Assembly: GCF_003148665.1 (NCBI RefSeq)
Contig: NZ_QGGQ01000004.1
Location: 310,001 to 374,000 of the forward strand
Length of the DNA: 64,000 bases
Reading direction: 5' to 3'
Origin: Maribacter polysiphoniae
GTDB lineage: Bacteria > Bacteroidota > Bacteroidia > Flavobacteriales > Flavobacteriaceae
The notes under the pieces are model-generated. The model saw only the letters and a list, made by a program, of their open reading frames with translations. It ran no database searches and was not told where the DNA came from. The translations under genes and the position numbers were made by a program. The first letter of the stretch is position 1. Each line of letters begins with the position of its first letter. Below, one piece after another: positions 33,265 through 41,388 of this stretch.

Positions 33265-33696
33265 TTATTTGCTGGGTTTATTTTTTTTTAAAATACCTCC
33301 CGCATATTCAAATATCTCGGATTTAAGGTCTTTGAAGCTTTCCATATAACTGACCGTCTCGGCTTTTAGCAATTCATGTTTTTGATGATAGAACTTATCA
33401 CATGTCCGATCGGAACTTTCAAGGATTCCCCCGATACTATTCTCATGGCTTACGACTTGTTTGGAAAGCGTGTTCCAGTCGGCCTTTGATTTTTTTATAC
33501 GTGACTGGTAATTCTGTAAACGCTCGAACAAATTAGGGGTATTGGGTTCAAAAACATACGAATTAAGTAAGTGTTGTATGAAGGTAAGTTCATCAAATAC
33601 GAGCTGTAAGTAGGATTTCCATTGCTGGGATTCCCTATACATCTGCTCGACTTTCTCGGACAGGACCTTCTTTGCTGTTTTTTTCTGGGAAACCAT
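33265..33696 (-). CDS. helical stress-island family protein, copy B
   Basis: A 143-residue relative of copies A, C and D. It has 'QQWKSYLQLVFDELTFIQHLLNSYVF', the middle 'VVSHENSIGGILES' (compare 'MVHENQLSIMLDD' in A) and the end 'ESFKDLKSEIFEYAGGIL', with a Lys-rich tail. The Trp-x-x-x-Leu helix, the His-Glu pair and the last aromatic helix are the common skeleton. All-helical, cytoplasmic, unknown function. It has its own regulon promoter with the best -7 element of the set (TAGCTTTG) and lies 69 bases downstream of the beta-CASP gene on the same strand. Confidence 0.72.
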   Translation of the reverse strand: MVSQKKTAKKVLSEKVEQMYRESQQWKSYLQLVFDELTFIQHLLNSYVFEPNTPNLFERLQNYQSRIKKSKADWNTLSKQVVSHENSIGGILESSDRTCDKFYHQKHELLKAETVSYMESFKDLKSEIFEYAGGILKKNKPSK

Positions 33697-33713
33697 GGTC
33701 TTTAAATTTTAAA

Positions 33714-33756
33714 CAAAGCTATCCATGCCTACCGGGTTTTACAATGACGAATATCA
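33714..33756 (-). promoter_or_regulatory. FNR/CRP-type site and -7 element of copy B
   Basis: Minus strand: TGATATTCGTCA (33756-33745), 23 bases, then TAGCTTTG (33721-33714), a perfect TAnnTTTG. The ATG at 33696 follows 17 bases after the -7 element. Confidence 0.82.
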
Positions 33757-33765
33757 GTAAGGATA

Positions 33766-35136
33766 TTAAACCATGAGTTCTATCGTCTCATGTAGTTTGG
33801 GAATATGTACCTGCCAATTGAATTTATCGTTCAACTTGCTTCTAAACGCATCCAATGCCGTTGGTTCGCCGTGGACTAAAAATACCCGCTCAGGGATATT
33901 CTTCAAGCCTGACAGCCAATCGAGCAATCCTGATTGGTCCGCATGGGCCGAGAGACTTTCCAAATGCCTGATTTCCGCTTTAACCGGGTAATACTTGCCA
34001 AAAAGTTTCAATTCATGCGCCCCTTCCAAAAGTTGTTTTCCACGAGTACCTTCCGCTTGGTATCCGACAAGTAAGACTATGGTACCTTCAACATCAATCA
34101 ACTGCTTCAAATACGTAAGTACCCTTCCACCGGTGACCATACCACTACCCGCAATCACAATTTTTGGTCTTGGGTCATCAATGGTTTCCCAAGTTTCCTT
34201 GTACGAGCTTATGATATTCACATGATCACACATGGCGTTGTATTCCTTTAAGGAAAGTTTATGCCAATCGGGAAACTGCTGAAATACCGACAAAACATTA
34301 TTGCCCATTGGGCTGTCTACAAAAATCGGGATATTCGGTATTTTGTTCTTTTTATAAAGCAGCCATAATTGATACATCAAGGATTGTAATCGCTCCACCG
34401 CAAAGGAGGGAATAATGAGATTACCCCTTTGCTGTATCGTCTTATTGACCAATTCCGTTAAAATACCCTCAACGTCTTCTTTGGGGTGGTTTTTATTGCC
34501 ATAGGTACTTTCGACAAATAGAAAGTCCGCCCATTCAGGGCGTTCCGGTGGTTCCAACAGAAAATCCTCCTGACGGCCAATATCCCCGGAAAACACAAAT
34601 CGCTTTCCGAAAATCTCCAATTCAATAAATGTGGCGCCAATGATATGTCCATTGTATTTTGTCCTAAACCGTATATTCGGGGAAAGGGTTTCCCATTCAT
34701 CTTTCTCTATGGATGAAAACAAGGAAATCGTCTCTTTAGCCTCCTCAACGGTATAGAACGGAAGGGCGGGTTTATGCTTGGAATACCCTTCCTTATTCGC
34801 TTTTTCAGCTTCTTCTTCGTGAATTTTAGCGCTATCCTTCAGAATGATCGAGGTAATGGCAAGCGTAGGTGCGGTTCCCAAAATCCTACCCTTAAAACCT
34901 TCTTTCAATAACCTGGGTAAATATCCCGTATGGTCTAAATGCCCATGGGTAAGCAATACATAGTCGAGTTCATTAACCGGTATAGGAAGTGGCTCCCAAT
35001 TACTCATCCTTAGTTCCTTTAAACCTTGGAACATACCACAATCGACCATGAGTTTGAGTTCAGGTGTTTCCAAATAGTATTTGGACCCCGTAACGGTACC
35101 GGCAGCACCTAAGAATTGTATTTTTACTGTATTCAT
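33766..35136 (-). CDS. MBL-fold/beta-CASP ribonuclease-like enzyme
   Basis: A 456-residue metallo-beta-lactamase-fold protein with a beta-CASP domain, of the bacterial 'exonuclease involved in RNA processing' group. Zinc motif THGHLDH at residues 63-69 (His64, His66, Asp68, His69), 'FSGDIGR' (Asp), beta-CASP segments 'IPSFAVERLQSLMYQL' and 'IVIAGSGMVTGGRVL', and the RMMBL end 'LESLSAHADQSGLLDWL' with 'VFLVHGEP'. It probably processes or degrades RNA. Its start is six bases downstream of the ATP-cone nuclease gene, so the two form one unit. Similar pairs are known in anaerobic/stationary-phase clusters of other bacteria. Confidence 0.92.
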   Translation of the reverse strand: MNTVKIQFLGAAGTVTGSKYYLETPELKLMVDCGMFQGLKELRMSNWEPLPIPVNELDYVLLTHGHLDHTGYLPRLLKEGFKGRILGTAPTLAITSIILKDSAKIHEEEAEKANKEGYSKHKPALPFYTVEEAKETISLFSSIEKDEWETLSPNIRFRTKYNGHIIGATFIELEIFGKRFVFSGDIGRQEDFLLEPPERPEWADFLFVESTYGNKNHPKEDVEGILTELVNKTIQQRGNLIIPSFAVERLQSLMYQLWLLYKKNKIPNIPIFVDSPMGNNVLSVFQQFPDWHKLSLKEYNAMCDHVNIISSYKETWETIDDPRPKIVIAGSGMVTGGRVLTYLKQLIDVEGTIVLLVGYQAEGTRGKQLLEGAHELKLFGKYYPVKAEIRHLESLSAHADQSGLLDWLSGLKNIPERVFLVHGEPTALDAFRSKLNDKFNWQVHIPKLHETIELMV

Positions 35137-35142
35137 ATAGAT

Positions 35143-35988
35143 TCAACAATTACATAATTGGTGTAGTTCCTTCATTATTTTTTCCTTTCTCGGCGCATTG
35201 ATCTCTAGATGATCCAGGAAAAAACTATCATTCAACAATTGTCGGCATAAAACAATATCCCGGCTTAACAGGAATTGCTTTTCCCTTTGGCTCAACAAGG
35301 TTGATACGGTTATGGGGTATAATCCCAATCGGTCAATTCGGTCCCGCAGACCATCGCCTTTGGGAACATCCCAACTCAACAGATAAAGGCCAACGCATTT
35401 ACCATAGACAAGGGCATCTTCAGTAAAACGGGTGTTTGTGACCACCCAACCTTTATCCAAGGTCCCCGAATTAGAGCTTTTACCTTCCCAATGCGTTTTA
35501 ATATCGTTATATCTGGATTGGATGTACAAGGGTACTTTTACATTACAATTACGCCCTTCATCACTATGGAACTTACATTCAATGACCACAACATTACCAT
35601 TTTTCTTGGCCAATACATCAACCTCGTGACTAACGCAATGGCCCTGCATAATCTTACCAACCTCTGTTGTATAGCCTGAATAACGCAAGATAGCGGCCAC
35701 AAATTTTTCAAAGGGAAAACCAGTGGGACCCAATTCATAAATAGCCTTCTTCAACTTGTATTTAGAGGCAAATACCGATTTTTTCTTTTTCAATAATGCA
35801 AAGGCCCGATTATAAATTTCCCGTGTTGAAATTCCTTGGTACAACTCATCCCGAACTTGATTTACGATTTGCTCTACCAAAACGTCATCAGCTCCACTTC
35901 GCTGAAGGGAACTTCGCAATTTAGTAAGTGAAAACCTCACCTTGTCACCGGATGATTTAATGATTTCAATTGCTTTTTGTTCTTCCAT
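35143..35988 (-). CDS. ATP-cone plus Mrr-like restriction-endonuclease domain protein
   Basis: A 281-residue protein from the ATG at 35988; a TTG three codons upstream is possible but less likely. The first 80 residues are an ATP-cone domain ('VRFSLTKLRSSLQRSGADD', 'IYNRAFALLKK'), a nucleotide-sensing module known from ribonucleotide reductases and NrdR. Residues about 90-200 carry a PD-(D/E)xK nuclease core: Asp124 in 'HEVDVLAKK' and Glu137-x-Lys139 in 'VVVIECKFH'. The C-terminus may be a second helical domain. The enzyme would cut or bind nucleic acid depending on ATP/dATP state. Co-transcribed with the beta-CASP gene. Confidence 0.88.
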   Translation of the reverse strand: MEEQKAIEIIKSSGDKVRFSLTKLRSSLQRSGADDVLVEQIVNQVRDELYQGISTREIYNRAFALLKKKKSVFASKYKLKKAIYELGPTGFPFEKFVAAILRYSGYTTEVGKIMQGHCVSHEVDVLAKKNGNVVVIECKFHSDEGRNCNVKVPLYIQSRYNDIKTHWEGKSSNSGTLDKGWVVTNTRFTEDALVYGKCVGLYLLSWDVPKGDGLRDRIDRLGLYPITVSTLLSQREKQFLLSRDIVLCRQLLNDSFFLDHLEINAPRKEKIMKELHQLCNC

Positions 35989-36043
35989 TTGATTCAATTT
36001 TCGATGTACTTTATAAATAATGGCATCCTTGGATTATCCCATA

Positions 36044-36055
36044 TGATTGGCACAA
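36044..36055 (-). promoter_or_regulatory. degenerate FNR/CRP-type site before the ATP-cone gene
   Basis: TGATTGGCACAA at 36044-36055 keeps one good half (TGAT) and a poor other half (ACAA). A weak -7 candidate (TATTTATA on the minus strand) lies 24 bases downstream. Low confidence. Confidence 0.3.
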
Positions 36056-36069
36056 GACCGCTTTCACCT

Positions 36070-36966
36070 TTATTTCACAGCCACGTCAACCTCAGGGATT
36101 TTCAACAATTGTAAGGTGGTCGAAGCCAAGACAACCTTGCCCTTTGTCGCTAAAATCGATTGCCCGATACTTTCAAACAACTTGTGCTTGGTACTTCTCC
36201 TTAATTTATAATCGGTAATATACCTTAGATTGAGTTCAACCCAATTATCTGTTAAGCGCATGGCAATGGTTGGGTCTAATTTTGCGTTTTCTATATAATA
36301 TCGTTCAACCATTTTTTCCCAATTGGCCTTTGACTTATCCACATAATCGGCCAATAGGTCATTGGAACAGTCCATGATGATATTTTTAGCCAATTCGACA
36401 TCAGAATCAAAAGTGACAAGGATATTAAGTTCATCCCATACAAATGGAAAATCCATGGAGTAGTTTTTTATTGGCCCCTTAAAAACAAAAGCATTACTTA
36501 TTTTCACAATCCTCCCGGAGTAGTTATCACTACTTACCCACTCCCCCATTTCCATTATTGTGGTGTAAATACTATCAATGTCGATTACATCGCCCATGAT
36601 GTTATTGATCTCTATACGATCCCCAGGCTTATAGACCCTCACAAAAAAGATGTAGAAAGACCCTGCAATGCTTAAAATCAATTCCTGAAGGGTAAATGTG
36701 AGTCCGGCCGTAAAAAGGCCTATTATGATTGTATAATCCTTGACGCTTTCCATCGTAAACGTCACCAGTATGAGAATGGCGATAAGCAAATACCCTATGA
36801 CTTCTATCCCTTTTTGGGCCTTATATCTAAAATTGACGTTTTCTATGCGCCTTTTGGCCCATTTCCTAAGGAACCCAATACATAAGACTATAAAAATAAT
36901 CCATATTAAAAACCGAAGGCCCTTAAGAATTAAGGGGTCCCCCAAGAAGTCTTCCCAAATTTGCAT
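36070..36966 (-). CDS. MscS-like mechanosensitive channel
   Basis: A 298-residue inner-membrane protein. Three to four membrane helices occupy about 12-120, the last being the pore-like helix 'GLFTAGLTFTLQELILSIAGSFYIFF'. It is followed by the MscS beta domain 'VRVYKPGDRIEINNIMGDVIDIDSIYTTIMEMGEW' and an alpha/beta cytosolic domain. It would open on membrane tension to release solutes. The pore helix keeps only part of the Gly/Ala pattern of E. coli MscS. Same-strand neighbour of the 36987 gene (20 bases). Confidence 0.9.
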   Translation of the reverse strand: MQIWEDFLGDPLILKGLRFLIWIIFIVLCIGFLRKWAKRRIENVNFRYKAQKGIEVIGYLLIAILILVTFTMESVKDYTIIIGLFTAGLTFTLQELILSIAGSFYIFFVRVYKPGDRIEINNIMGDVIDIDSIYTTIMEMGEWVSSDNYSGRIVKISNAFVFKGPIKNYSMDFPFVWDELNILVTFDSDVELAKNIIMDCSNDLLADYVDKSKANWEKMVERYYIENAKLDPTIAMRLTDNWVELNLRYITDYKLRRSTKHKLFESIGQSILATKGKVVLASTTLQLLKIPEVDVAVK

Positions 36967-36986
36967 GTCATTCGTGTTTTAAAAAC

Positions 36987-37394
36987 CTAGGTTTTAAAAA
37001 AATCGCGAACCAATTTCTTAACCTGGTTATGTGTCATACTATCGGCTTTAGTCACCGTTTTTACCTTGGTGGCAGTAAGTGGATGCTTTTTATCCAGATA
37101 CTTCTTAAACCGTGCCGCCGTTTCCGCAGGACCAAATAATGCCAAGCTCTCAGCTTTCCCTATGGCTTTAACCAAGTTTTCAAAATACAATTTGTACTGA
37201 TGGTTTTCCCGTTCTAGATATTTACTATCCTGTACAACGTCTTGGGGCCCCCATTTCGCCGATTTTGTACCCGAACCTCCTGAAGGCCTATAGTTCTCTA
37301 TTTCAGAAACAACCGTGTTAAACGTTTCGGAATCATTCTTAAGCGATACAATGTGCGCTTTCTCCTTATCAAGCCAAATACCAATATTTTCCAT
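36987..37394 (-). CDS. release-factor-like (baeRF-type) domain protein, tentative
   Basis: A 135-residue cytoplasmic protein: 'IGIWLDKEKAHIVSLKN' at the start, then 'YFENLVKAIGKAESLALFGPAETAARFKKYLDK' and the end 'VKTVTKADSMTHNQVKKLVRDFF'. The last two segments look like the eRF1-domain-like fold of bacterial release-factor-related (baeRF / 'translational machinery') proteins, in which an alpha/beta sandwich carries 'G.aE....l' patterns. A role on stalled or idle ribosomes would suit the hibernation genes nearby. The resemblance is by pattern and the call is tentative. First gene of a unit with mscS. Confidence 0.6.
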   Translation of the reverse strand: MENIGIWLDKEKAHIVSLKNDSETFNTVVSEIENYRPSGGSGTKSAKWGPQDVVQDSKYLERENHQYKLYFENLVKAIGKAESLALFGPAETAARFKKYLDKKHPLTATKVKTVTKADSMTHNQVKKLVRDFFKT

Positions 37395-37417
37395 AATTCA
37401 CGTTTTGATTATTATAT

Positions 37418-37460
37418 TGAATATCTCGAAAAAAAACGCATGGTACAATGACCAAAATCA
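37418..37460 (-). promoter_or_regulatory. FNR/CRP-type site of the 37394/mscS unit
   Basis: Minus strand: TGATTTTGGTCA (37460-37449), 23 bases, then GATATTCA (37425-37418), a weak -7 match. The first three bases of the site are the stop codon of the preceding universal stress gene. Confidence 0.55.
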
Positions 37461-38318
37461 GGACTTACCGGGTATGACCAAGAAAGGGATATCTATATTG
37501 AAGGTCAATTTCTTAATAATGGGCTCTTTCAATAAATTCTCCAAAAATCCGTGTTCATAGTTCACCATCGTTAGCATTCCTATACCCAGTTCATCCAAAA
37601 AAACCTGTATGGCCTTGGTTTTACTCGTAAAACTCGGCATCCAATGAACCGTGTTTGGGGTGGTTTCCAAATAAGCCCTCAATGTTTTTAGATTGCTTTC
37701 CTGGACTTTTGACAAACGTTCCTCCTCATTAATATGCAAAATACGTACGGCAGATCCGCAATGTGTCGCCATTGATTTCAAGGGTTCGAGTACCTTGGCA
37801 TTGTAATGCCTTTTATAATCGGTGGCAAAGGCGATTTCATAGGGCACCTGAAAATCGGCATTCATAGGTACAGCCAAAATGGGACAATTTTTAACCGAAG
37901 CCAAAACTTTGGTAGTACTACTTCCCAAAAATACCCCTAAACCATTGGACCCTCCTTTGTTTCCCATAATCACGAGATCTATATGGTATTCGTCTATGGT
38001 TTTGGAAACCGCTTCGGTCAAATCCCTTTTCATTGGAATCAACTTATAGGTATGGTTCGGGCACTTATGATCTAAATTGATTCTATGGAAGGTGCGTTTC
38101 AATTCTTCACAGGATTCGTCATTGAGTTGCTCCAGTAATCCTTTACGATGCCCTTTAACATCAAGTGCATTTGTATTTCTGCTTACTAATGGAGTATTCT
38201 CATTATAAGCATTCAAAAGATAAAAATTACAGGTTTTGGACTTAAAAAGTTTTGAAGCGTAAAAGAGGGCATTGTACGCATCATTCGAAAAATCTGTTGG
38301 AATTAAAATATTCTGCAT
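37458..38318 (-). CDS. tandem universal stress protein
   Basis: A 286-residue protein with two UspA domains; start ATG at 38318 (MQNILIPTDFSNDAY), two bases after the upstream USP stop (a TTG at 38324 is less likely). The first domain has the ATP-binding pattern G-x2-G-x9-G(S/T) in 'MGNKGGSNGLGVFLGSST'. The second (from about 140, 'PYEIAFATDYKRHYNA') has lost it and ends in 'FLENLLKEPIIKKLTF', 'FLVIP'. Such proteins help cells survive starvation and oxygen limitation, often binding ATP. Third gene of a three-USP operon (40032-37458). Confidence 0.92.
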   Translation of the reverse strand: MQNILIPTDFSNDAYNALFYASKLFKSKTCNFYLLNAYNENTPLVSRNTNALDVKGHRKGLLEQLNDESCEELKRTFHRINLDHKCPNHTYKLIPMKRDLTEAVSKTIDEYHIDLVIMGNKGGSNGLGVFLGSSTTKVLASVKNCPILAVPMNADFQVPYEIAFATDYKRHYNAKVLEPLKSMATHCGSAVRILHINEEERLSKVQESNLKTLRAYLETTPNTVHWMPSFTSKTKAIQVFLDELGIGMLTMVNYEHGFLENLLKEPIIKKLTFNIDIPFLVIPGKS

Positions 38319-38320
38319 GG

Positions 38321-39169
38321 TCAATTATTTTGATGTGGTGGAATTACCAAAAATGGAATGGTCTGATGGAATCCCAATTTCTTAATTACTGGCTCTATGA
38401 ACAATCGTTCCAAAAATGTATGGCGGTTCTGGATCATGACCAGCATATTGATCTGTTTCTTTTCTTGAAAAGCGTTGATTGCCGTCATAATCCCTTGATT
38501 GGGTTCTTCATGGAATAGATGAGGGATTTCCCCTAAGAGTCCATCCAATTTGGCCTTATTCTGCAACTGGGAACTGGTTAGGTCGTACCCAGAGGATACG
38601 TGCATTACCTGAATATTGGAATGATGAAGTTCGGCCAATTGTATTACTTCCTGTAATTGCCCCTTTTGATAATCGATTTCAAAATCGGTGGGAAACAATA
38701 TTTCCTTAGGCTGCTCAAATTTAAAATCAGGAGGTATGGCCAAAATAGGACAACAGCCCCTTTTTATGACATGGACGGTATTGGTTCCAATAAAAATCTC
38801 CTTGGCCCCCGTAGCCCCTTGGGTACCCATAATCACCAAATCAGCACCTTCTTTTTGGGATGTTTCCACTATTTCATCAACCAAGATATTAAAAGCCGAA
38901 TGCACGATGAAGGTGTGTTTCTTGTTATTGAACTCCGAAATCAACTGCTTCTTCAATGCATTCAATTGGGTCAATGCATTTTCTTGATAAATATCACCCA
39001 GACCAATCTGTCCAGGGCTATGCAACACATATTCCGCCTGATAAATAGCCGGTGTATAGGTATGTAAAAGGTAAAATGTACACGTTACATCCTTAAAAAG
39101 GTCAATGGCATAATTTATGGCATTATGGGCGTTTTCAGAAAAATCGGTAGGAAGGATTATACGTTTCAT
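38321..39169 (-). CDS. tandem universal stress protein
   Basis: A 282-residue tandem UspA protein starting MKRIILPTDFSENAHNAINYA. The first domain has the intact nucleotide motif 'MGTQGATGAKEIFIGTNT'. The second, from about residue 147 ('PKEILFPTDFEIDY'), lacks it and ends 'RHTFLERLFIEPVIKKLGF', 'PFLVIPP'. Middle gene of the three-USP operon, 17 bases after the first and two bases before the third start. The C-terminal pattern is shared by four of the five USPs here. Confidence 0.93.
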   Translation of the reverse strand: MKRIILPTDFSENAHNAINYAIDLFKDVTCTFYLLHTYTPAIYQAEYVLHSPGQIGLGDIYQENALTQLNALKKQLISEFNNKKHTFIVHSAFNILVDEIVETSQKEGADLVIMGTQGATGAKEIFIGTNTVHVIKRGCCPILAIPPDFKFEQPKEILFPTDFEIDYQKGQLQEVIQLAELHHSNIQVMHVSSGYDLTSSQLQNKAKLDGLLGEIPHLFHEEPNQGIMTAINAFQEKKQINMLVMIQNRHTFLERLFIEPVIKKLGFHQTIPFLVIPPHQNN

Positions 39170-39186
39170 GTTCCATTTTTTTAAAA

Positions 39187-40032
39187 TTATCTAAACAAAT
39201 TCTGCATCACCAAAAACGGGATCTTAATATGCAACCCTATTTTATCCAAAGTTGATTTTGTCAGCATATCCTCTACAAACGAATGCCGGGTGTTGACCAA
39301 GACCAGCATATCAATGTTTTTGTGCACAATGTACTTGGTAATGGCAATGGTCTTATCTTTCTCCTCGGTTGTCTCAAATACCAATCTGGCCTTGGGAAGG
39401 CACTCCTTAAGAAATTGCTGGTTGTCCTCTTGTCTAAGCGTTAATTTTTTAATGGGGTCTATGTACAGCATATGGATGGTCGACCTAAAGGAACCGGACA
39501 TTTCGCACAGCAATTTTAATTCACGTCTTTTGTAGGGCACCAAATAATTGGTGGGGAAAAGCAACTCTTTTGGCGCATGATAGGTATAACCTTCAGGTAT
39601 GGCCAAGACCGGACAACTTATATACTTCAACACTTGCAATGTATTACTGCCAAAGGTTAGACTTCGATCATTGGTCGCCCCTCTTGTTGCCATAACGACA
39701 ATATCCAGGTTTTCCAAATTGACCAAGTCATTTACTTCGTCGATCAAGGAACCAAATGCGGATATTGTTTTGTACTTGTGATGGGGGTTTGGATATTCAT
39801 GTCTAATCCTTTCCAATACCTCATTAAGCTTTTCTTCAGACTTTCGTTGTGTTTTTTCCTTAAGCTCGTCCAAAAGGCTTCTTTTTGTTAAGCGATCCTG
39901 TTGGTAGACCTCATCGGCATAAGCATGCATAATGAAAATCTCGCTTTTTTCGTACTTGAATACATGGCAGGCATATTTCAAGGCATTAAAGGCATTATCT
40001 GAAAAATCCGTAGGAACCAATATCTTTCTCAT
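39187..40032 (-). CDS. tandem universal stress protein
   Basis: A 281-residue tandem UspA protein from the ATG at 40032 (MRKILVPTDFSDNAFNALKYA). The open frame reaches back to 40074, but the promoter inferred from the palindrome has its -7 element at 40063-40056, so the transcript would start near 40050, inside the longer frame. This favours the inner start, which also gives the standard USP beginning. The nucleotide motif is slightly changed: first Gly replaced by Ala in 'MATRGATNDRSLTFGSNT'. The second domain is degenerate. First gene of the three-USP operon. Confidence 0.93.
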   Translation of the reverse strand: MRKILVPTDFSDNAFNALKYACHVFKYEKSEIFIMHAYADEVYQQDRLTKRSLLDELKEKTQRKSEEKLNEVLERIRHEYPNPHHKYKTISAFGSLIDEVNDLVNLENLDIVVMATRGATNDRSLTFGSNTLQVLKYISCPVLAIPEGYTYHAPKELLFPTNYLVPYKRRELKLLCEMSGSFRSTIHMLYIDPIKKLTLRQEDNQQFLKECLPKARLVFETTEEKDKTIAITKYIVHKNIDMLVLVNTRHSFVEDMLTKSTLDKIGLHIKIPFLVMQNLFR

Positions 40033-40055
40033 GGCACAAGATGTTTTCGTTTTAT

Positions 40056-40098
40056 CAAATTTAACTTTTAACAAAGTTTAAAACCATGACATTAATCA
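40056..40098 (-). promoter_or_regulatory. FNR/CRP-type site and -7 element of the three-USP operon
   Basis: Minus strand: TGATTAATGTCA (40098-40087), 23 bases, then TAAATTTG (40063-40056), a perfect TAnnTTTG. On the plus strand the same palindrome stands 22 bases before TTACTTTG (40121-40128), ahead of trxA, so one site may serve both directions. Confidence 0.82.
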
Positions 40099-40147
40099 GT
40101 TGAATAATTTTGTCTTTGTATTACTTTGCAGTGTTAAATAATTTCCT

Positions 40148-40453
40148 ATGAAAAGTAGTTTTACAAATATCATCAATTCAGAAACCCCGGTTCTTGTAGA
40201 TTTTTTCGCTGATTGGTGTGGCCCTTGTAAAATGTTGGCGCCAATCCTCAAGGAGGTAAAGAAAGAATTGGGCGATGCGATCAAGATCATTAAAATCGAT
40301 GTGGACAAAAATCAATCAATAGCTTCCCAATACCAGGTACGGGGCGTACCTACCATGATCTTATTCCAAAACGGCAAACAATTATGGCGGCAATCGGGTG
40401 TGCTCCAAAAAAGGGATATCGTGCAAGTGATACAATCAAAAAGCCAATCATAA
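40148..40453 (+). CDS. trxA: thioredoxin
   Basis: A 101-residue thioredoxin with the active site WCGPCK (Cys24, Cys27), cis-Pro in 'RGVPTMILFQNG' and normal length. It reduces protein disulfides in the cytoplasm and is recharged by TrxB. It is probably a secondary, stress-linked thioredoxin because it stands inside the USP cluster, divergent from a USP operon and sharing its regulatory palindrome. It converges on another USP gene with five bases between the stops. Confidence 0.94.
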   Translation: MKSSFTNIINSETPVLVDFFADWCGPCKMLAPILKEVKKELGDAIKIIKIDVDKNQSIASQYQVRGVPTMILFQNGKQLWRQSGVLQKRDIVQVIQSKSQS

Positions 40454-40458
40454 AGCAC

Positions 40459-41298
40459 TTACTCATGCAGTATTAGGAAAGGAATATCCGTGTGGTAACT
40501 GATTTTTTCCACTTTTGGCCGAAATAGGATACGCTGGAAAAAATTAAGGTTTTTGGCCACCATAGTAATCATATCTATATCCCTGGATTCCGTAAAACAC
40601 TGTACCGAAGTCTCTAGGTCCTCCCCTGTCAACGAATGGAAACTATGGTTCACATCTTGTAGGTAATCATTCAGGAATTCCTTGTTTTCCAATTGTTCGT
40701 CACTTAGTTTCTCACCTTTCTTTGAAATATGTAGGATACGCAAATCCGATTTATTCAAGTTGACCATTTCTATAAGCGTATCGAGTACATTCAAATCATA
40801 ACCCAAATGGTAATCCGTAGGAAAGGCAATTTCCCTAGGTGTTTTATAAATGGTATTCTCTGGCACAGCCAAAAGCGGGCATTTGACTTTGGTAAGTACA
40901 TCACCGGTATTACTGCCCAAGGTTACTTTCTTTAAGCCCGAAGCCCCTTTCGTTCCCATGATGATCAGATCTATTTTCTTATTCTCAACTTGGCGTTTGA
41001 TCGCCTCAACAAAAAAATTATGTGAGGCAATGGTGGTATAGGAATGTTTGGTGCTAGAATCGAATTTTTCAATCTGGAACAATAGCTTTTCCAGACTTGC
41101 CTTACTTTCTATCAAAACATTTCCTTCTGCCATCTTAGAAGAAACCCGTACGGATGTTCCCGCTCCTGTATAGGCAGGAATCGGGTTAATATGCAGCAAA
41201 TAGAATGTACATTGGACGTCTTTGTATAATTGAACCCCATACTTAAGGGCATTCCAGGCATTTTCAGAAAAATCGGTTGGGACTAAAATGTGCATCAT
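40459..41298 (-). CDS. tandem universal stress protein
   Basis: A 279-residue tandem UspA protein (MMHILVPTDFSENAWNALKYG). Nucleotide motif intact in the first domain: 'MGTKGASGLKKVTLGSNT'. Second domain from about 147 ('PREIAFPTDYHLGYDL') is degenerate and ends 'FQRILFRPKVEKISYHTDIPFLIL'. It is transcribed alone from a regulon promoter lying between it and the receiver-CRP gene, and converges on trxA. Confidence 0.93.
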   Translation of the reverse strand: MMHILVPTDFSENAWNALKYGVQLYKDVQCTFYLLHINPIPAYTGAGTSVRVSSKMAEGNVLIESKASLEKLLFQIEKFDSSTKHSYTTIASHNFFVEAIKRQVENKKIDLIIMGTKGASGLKKVTLGSNTGDVLTKVKCPLLAVPENTIYKTPREIAFPTDYHLGYDLNVLDTLIEMVNLNKSDLRILHISKKGEKLSDEQLENKEFLNDYLQDVNHSFHSLTGEDLETSVQCFTESRDIDMITMVAKNLNFFQRILFRPKVEKISYHTDIPFLILHE

Positions 41299-41323
41299 TA
41301 TGTAAACATTTTGGTTTAGGCCC

Positions 41324-41366
41324 TAAAATTAAATCGTTATCCCCAATTAGTAAATGACCAGCATCA
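41324..41366 (-). promoter_or_regulatory. FNR/CRP-type site and -7 element of usp 41298
   Basis: Minus strand: TGATGCTGGTCA (41366-41355), 23 bases, then TAATTTTA (41331-41324). It lies just past the 3' end of the receiver-CRP gene, so the proposed regulator gene is directly followed by one of its targets. Confidence 0.78.
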
Positions 41367-41388
41367 TGTATCGTTATTCCGATACGCT

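Noticed and set aside
41368-41385. GTATCG-N6-CGATAC hairpin after the receiver-CRP gene as terminator
   Set aside because: Short stem and no T-run on the minus strand; it overlaps the promoter region of the downstream USP, so I left it unassigned.
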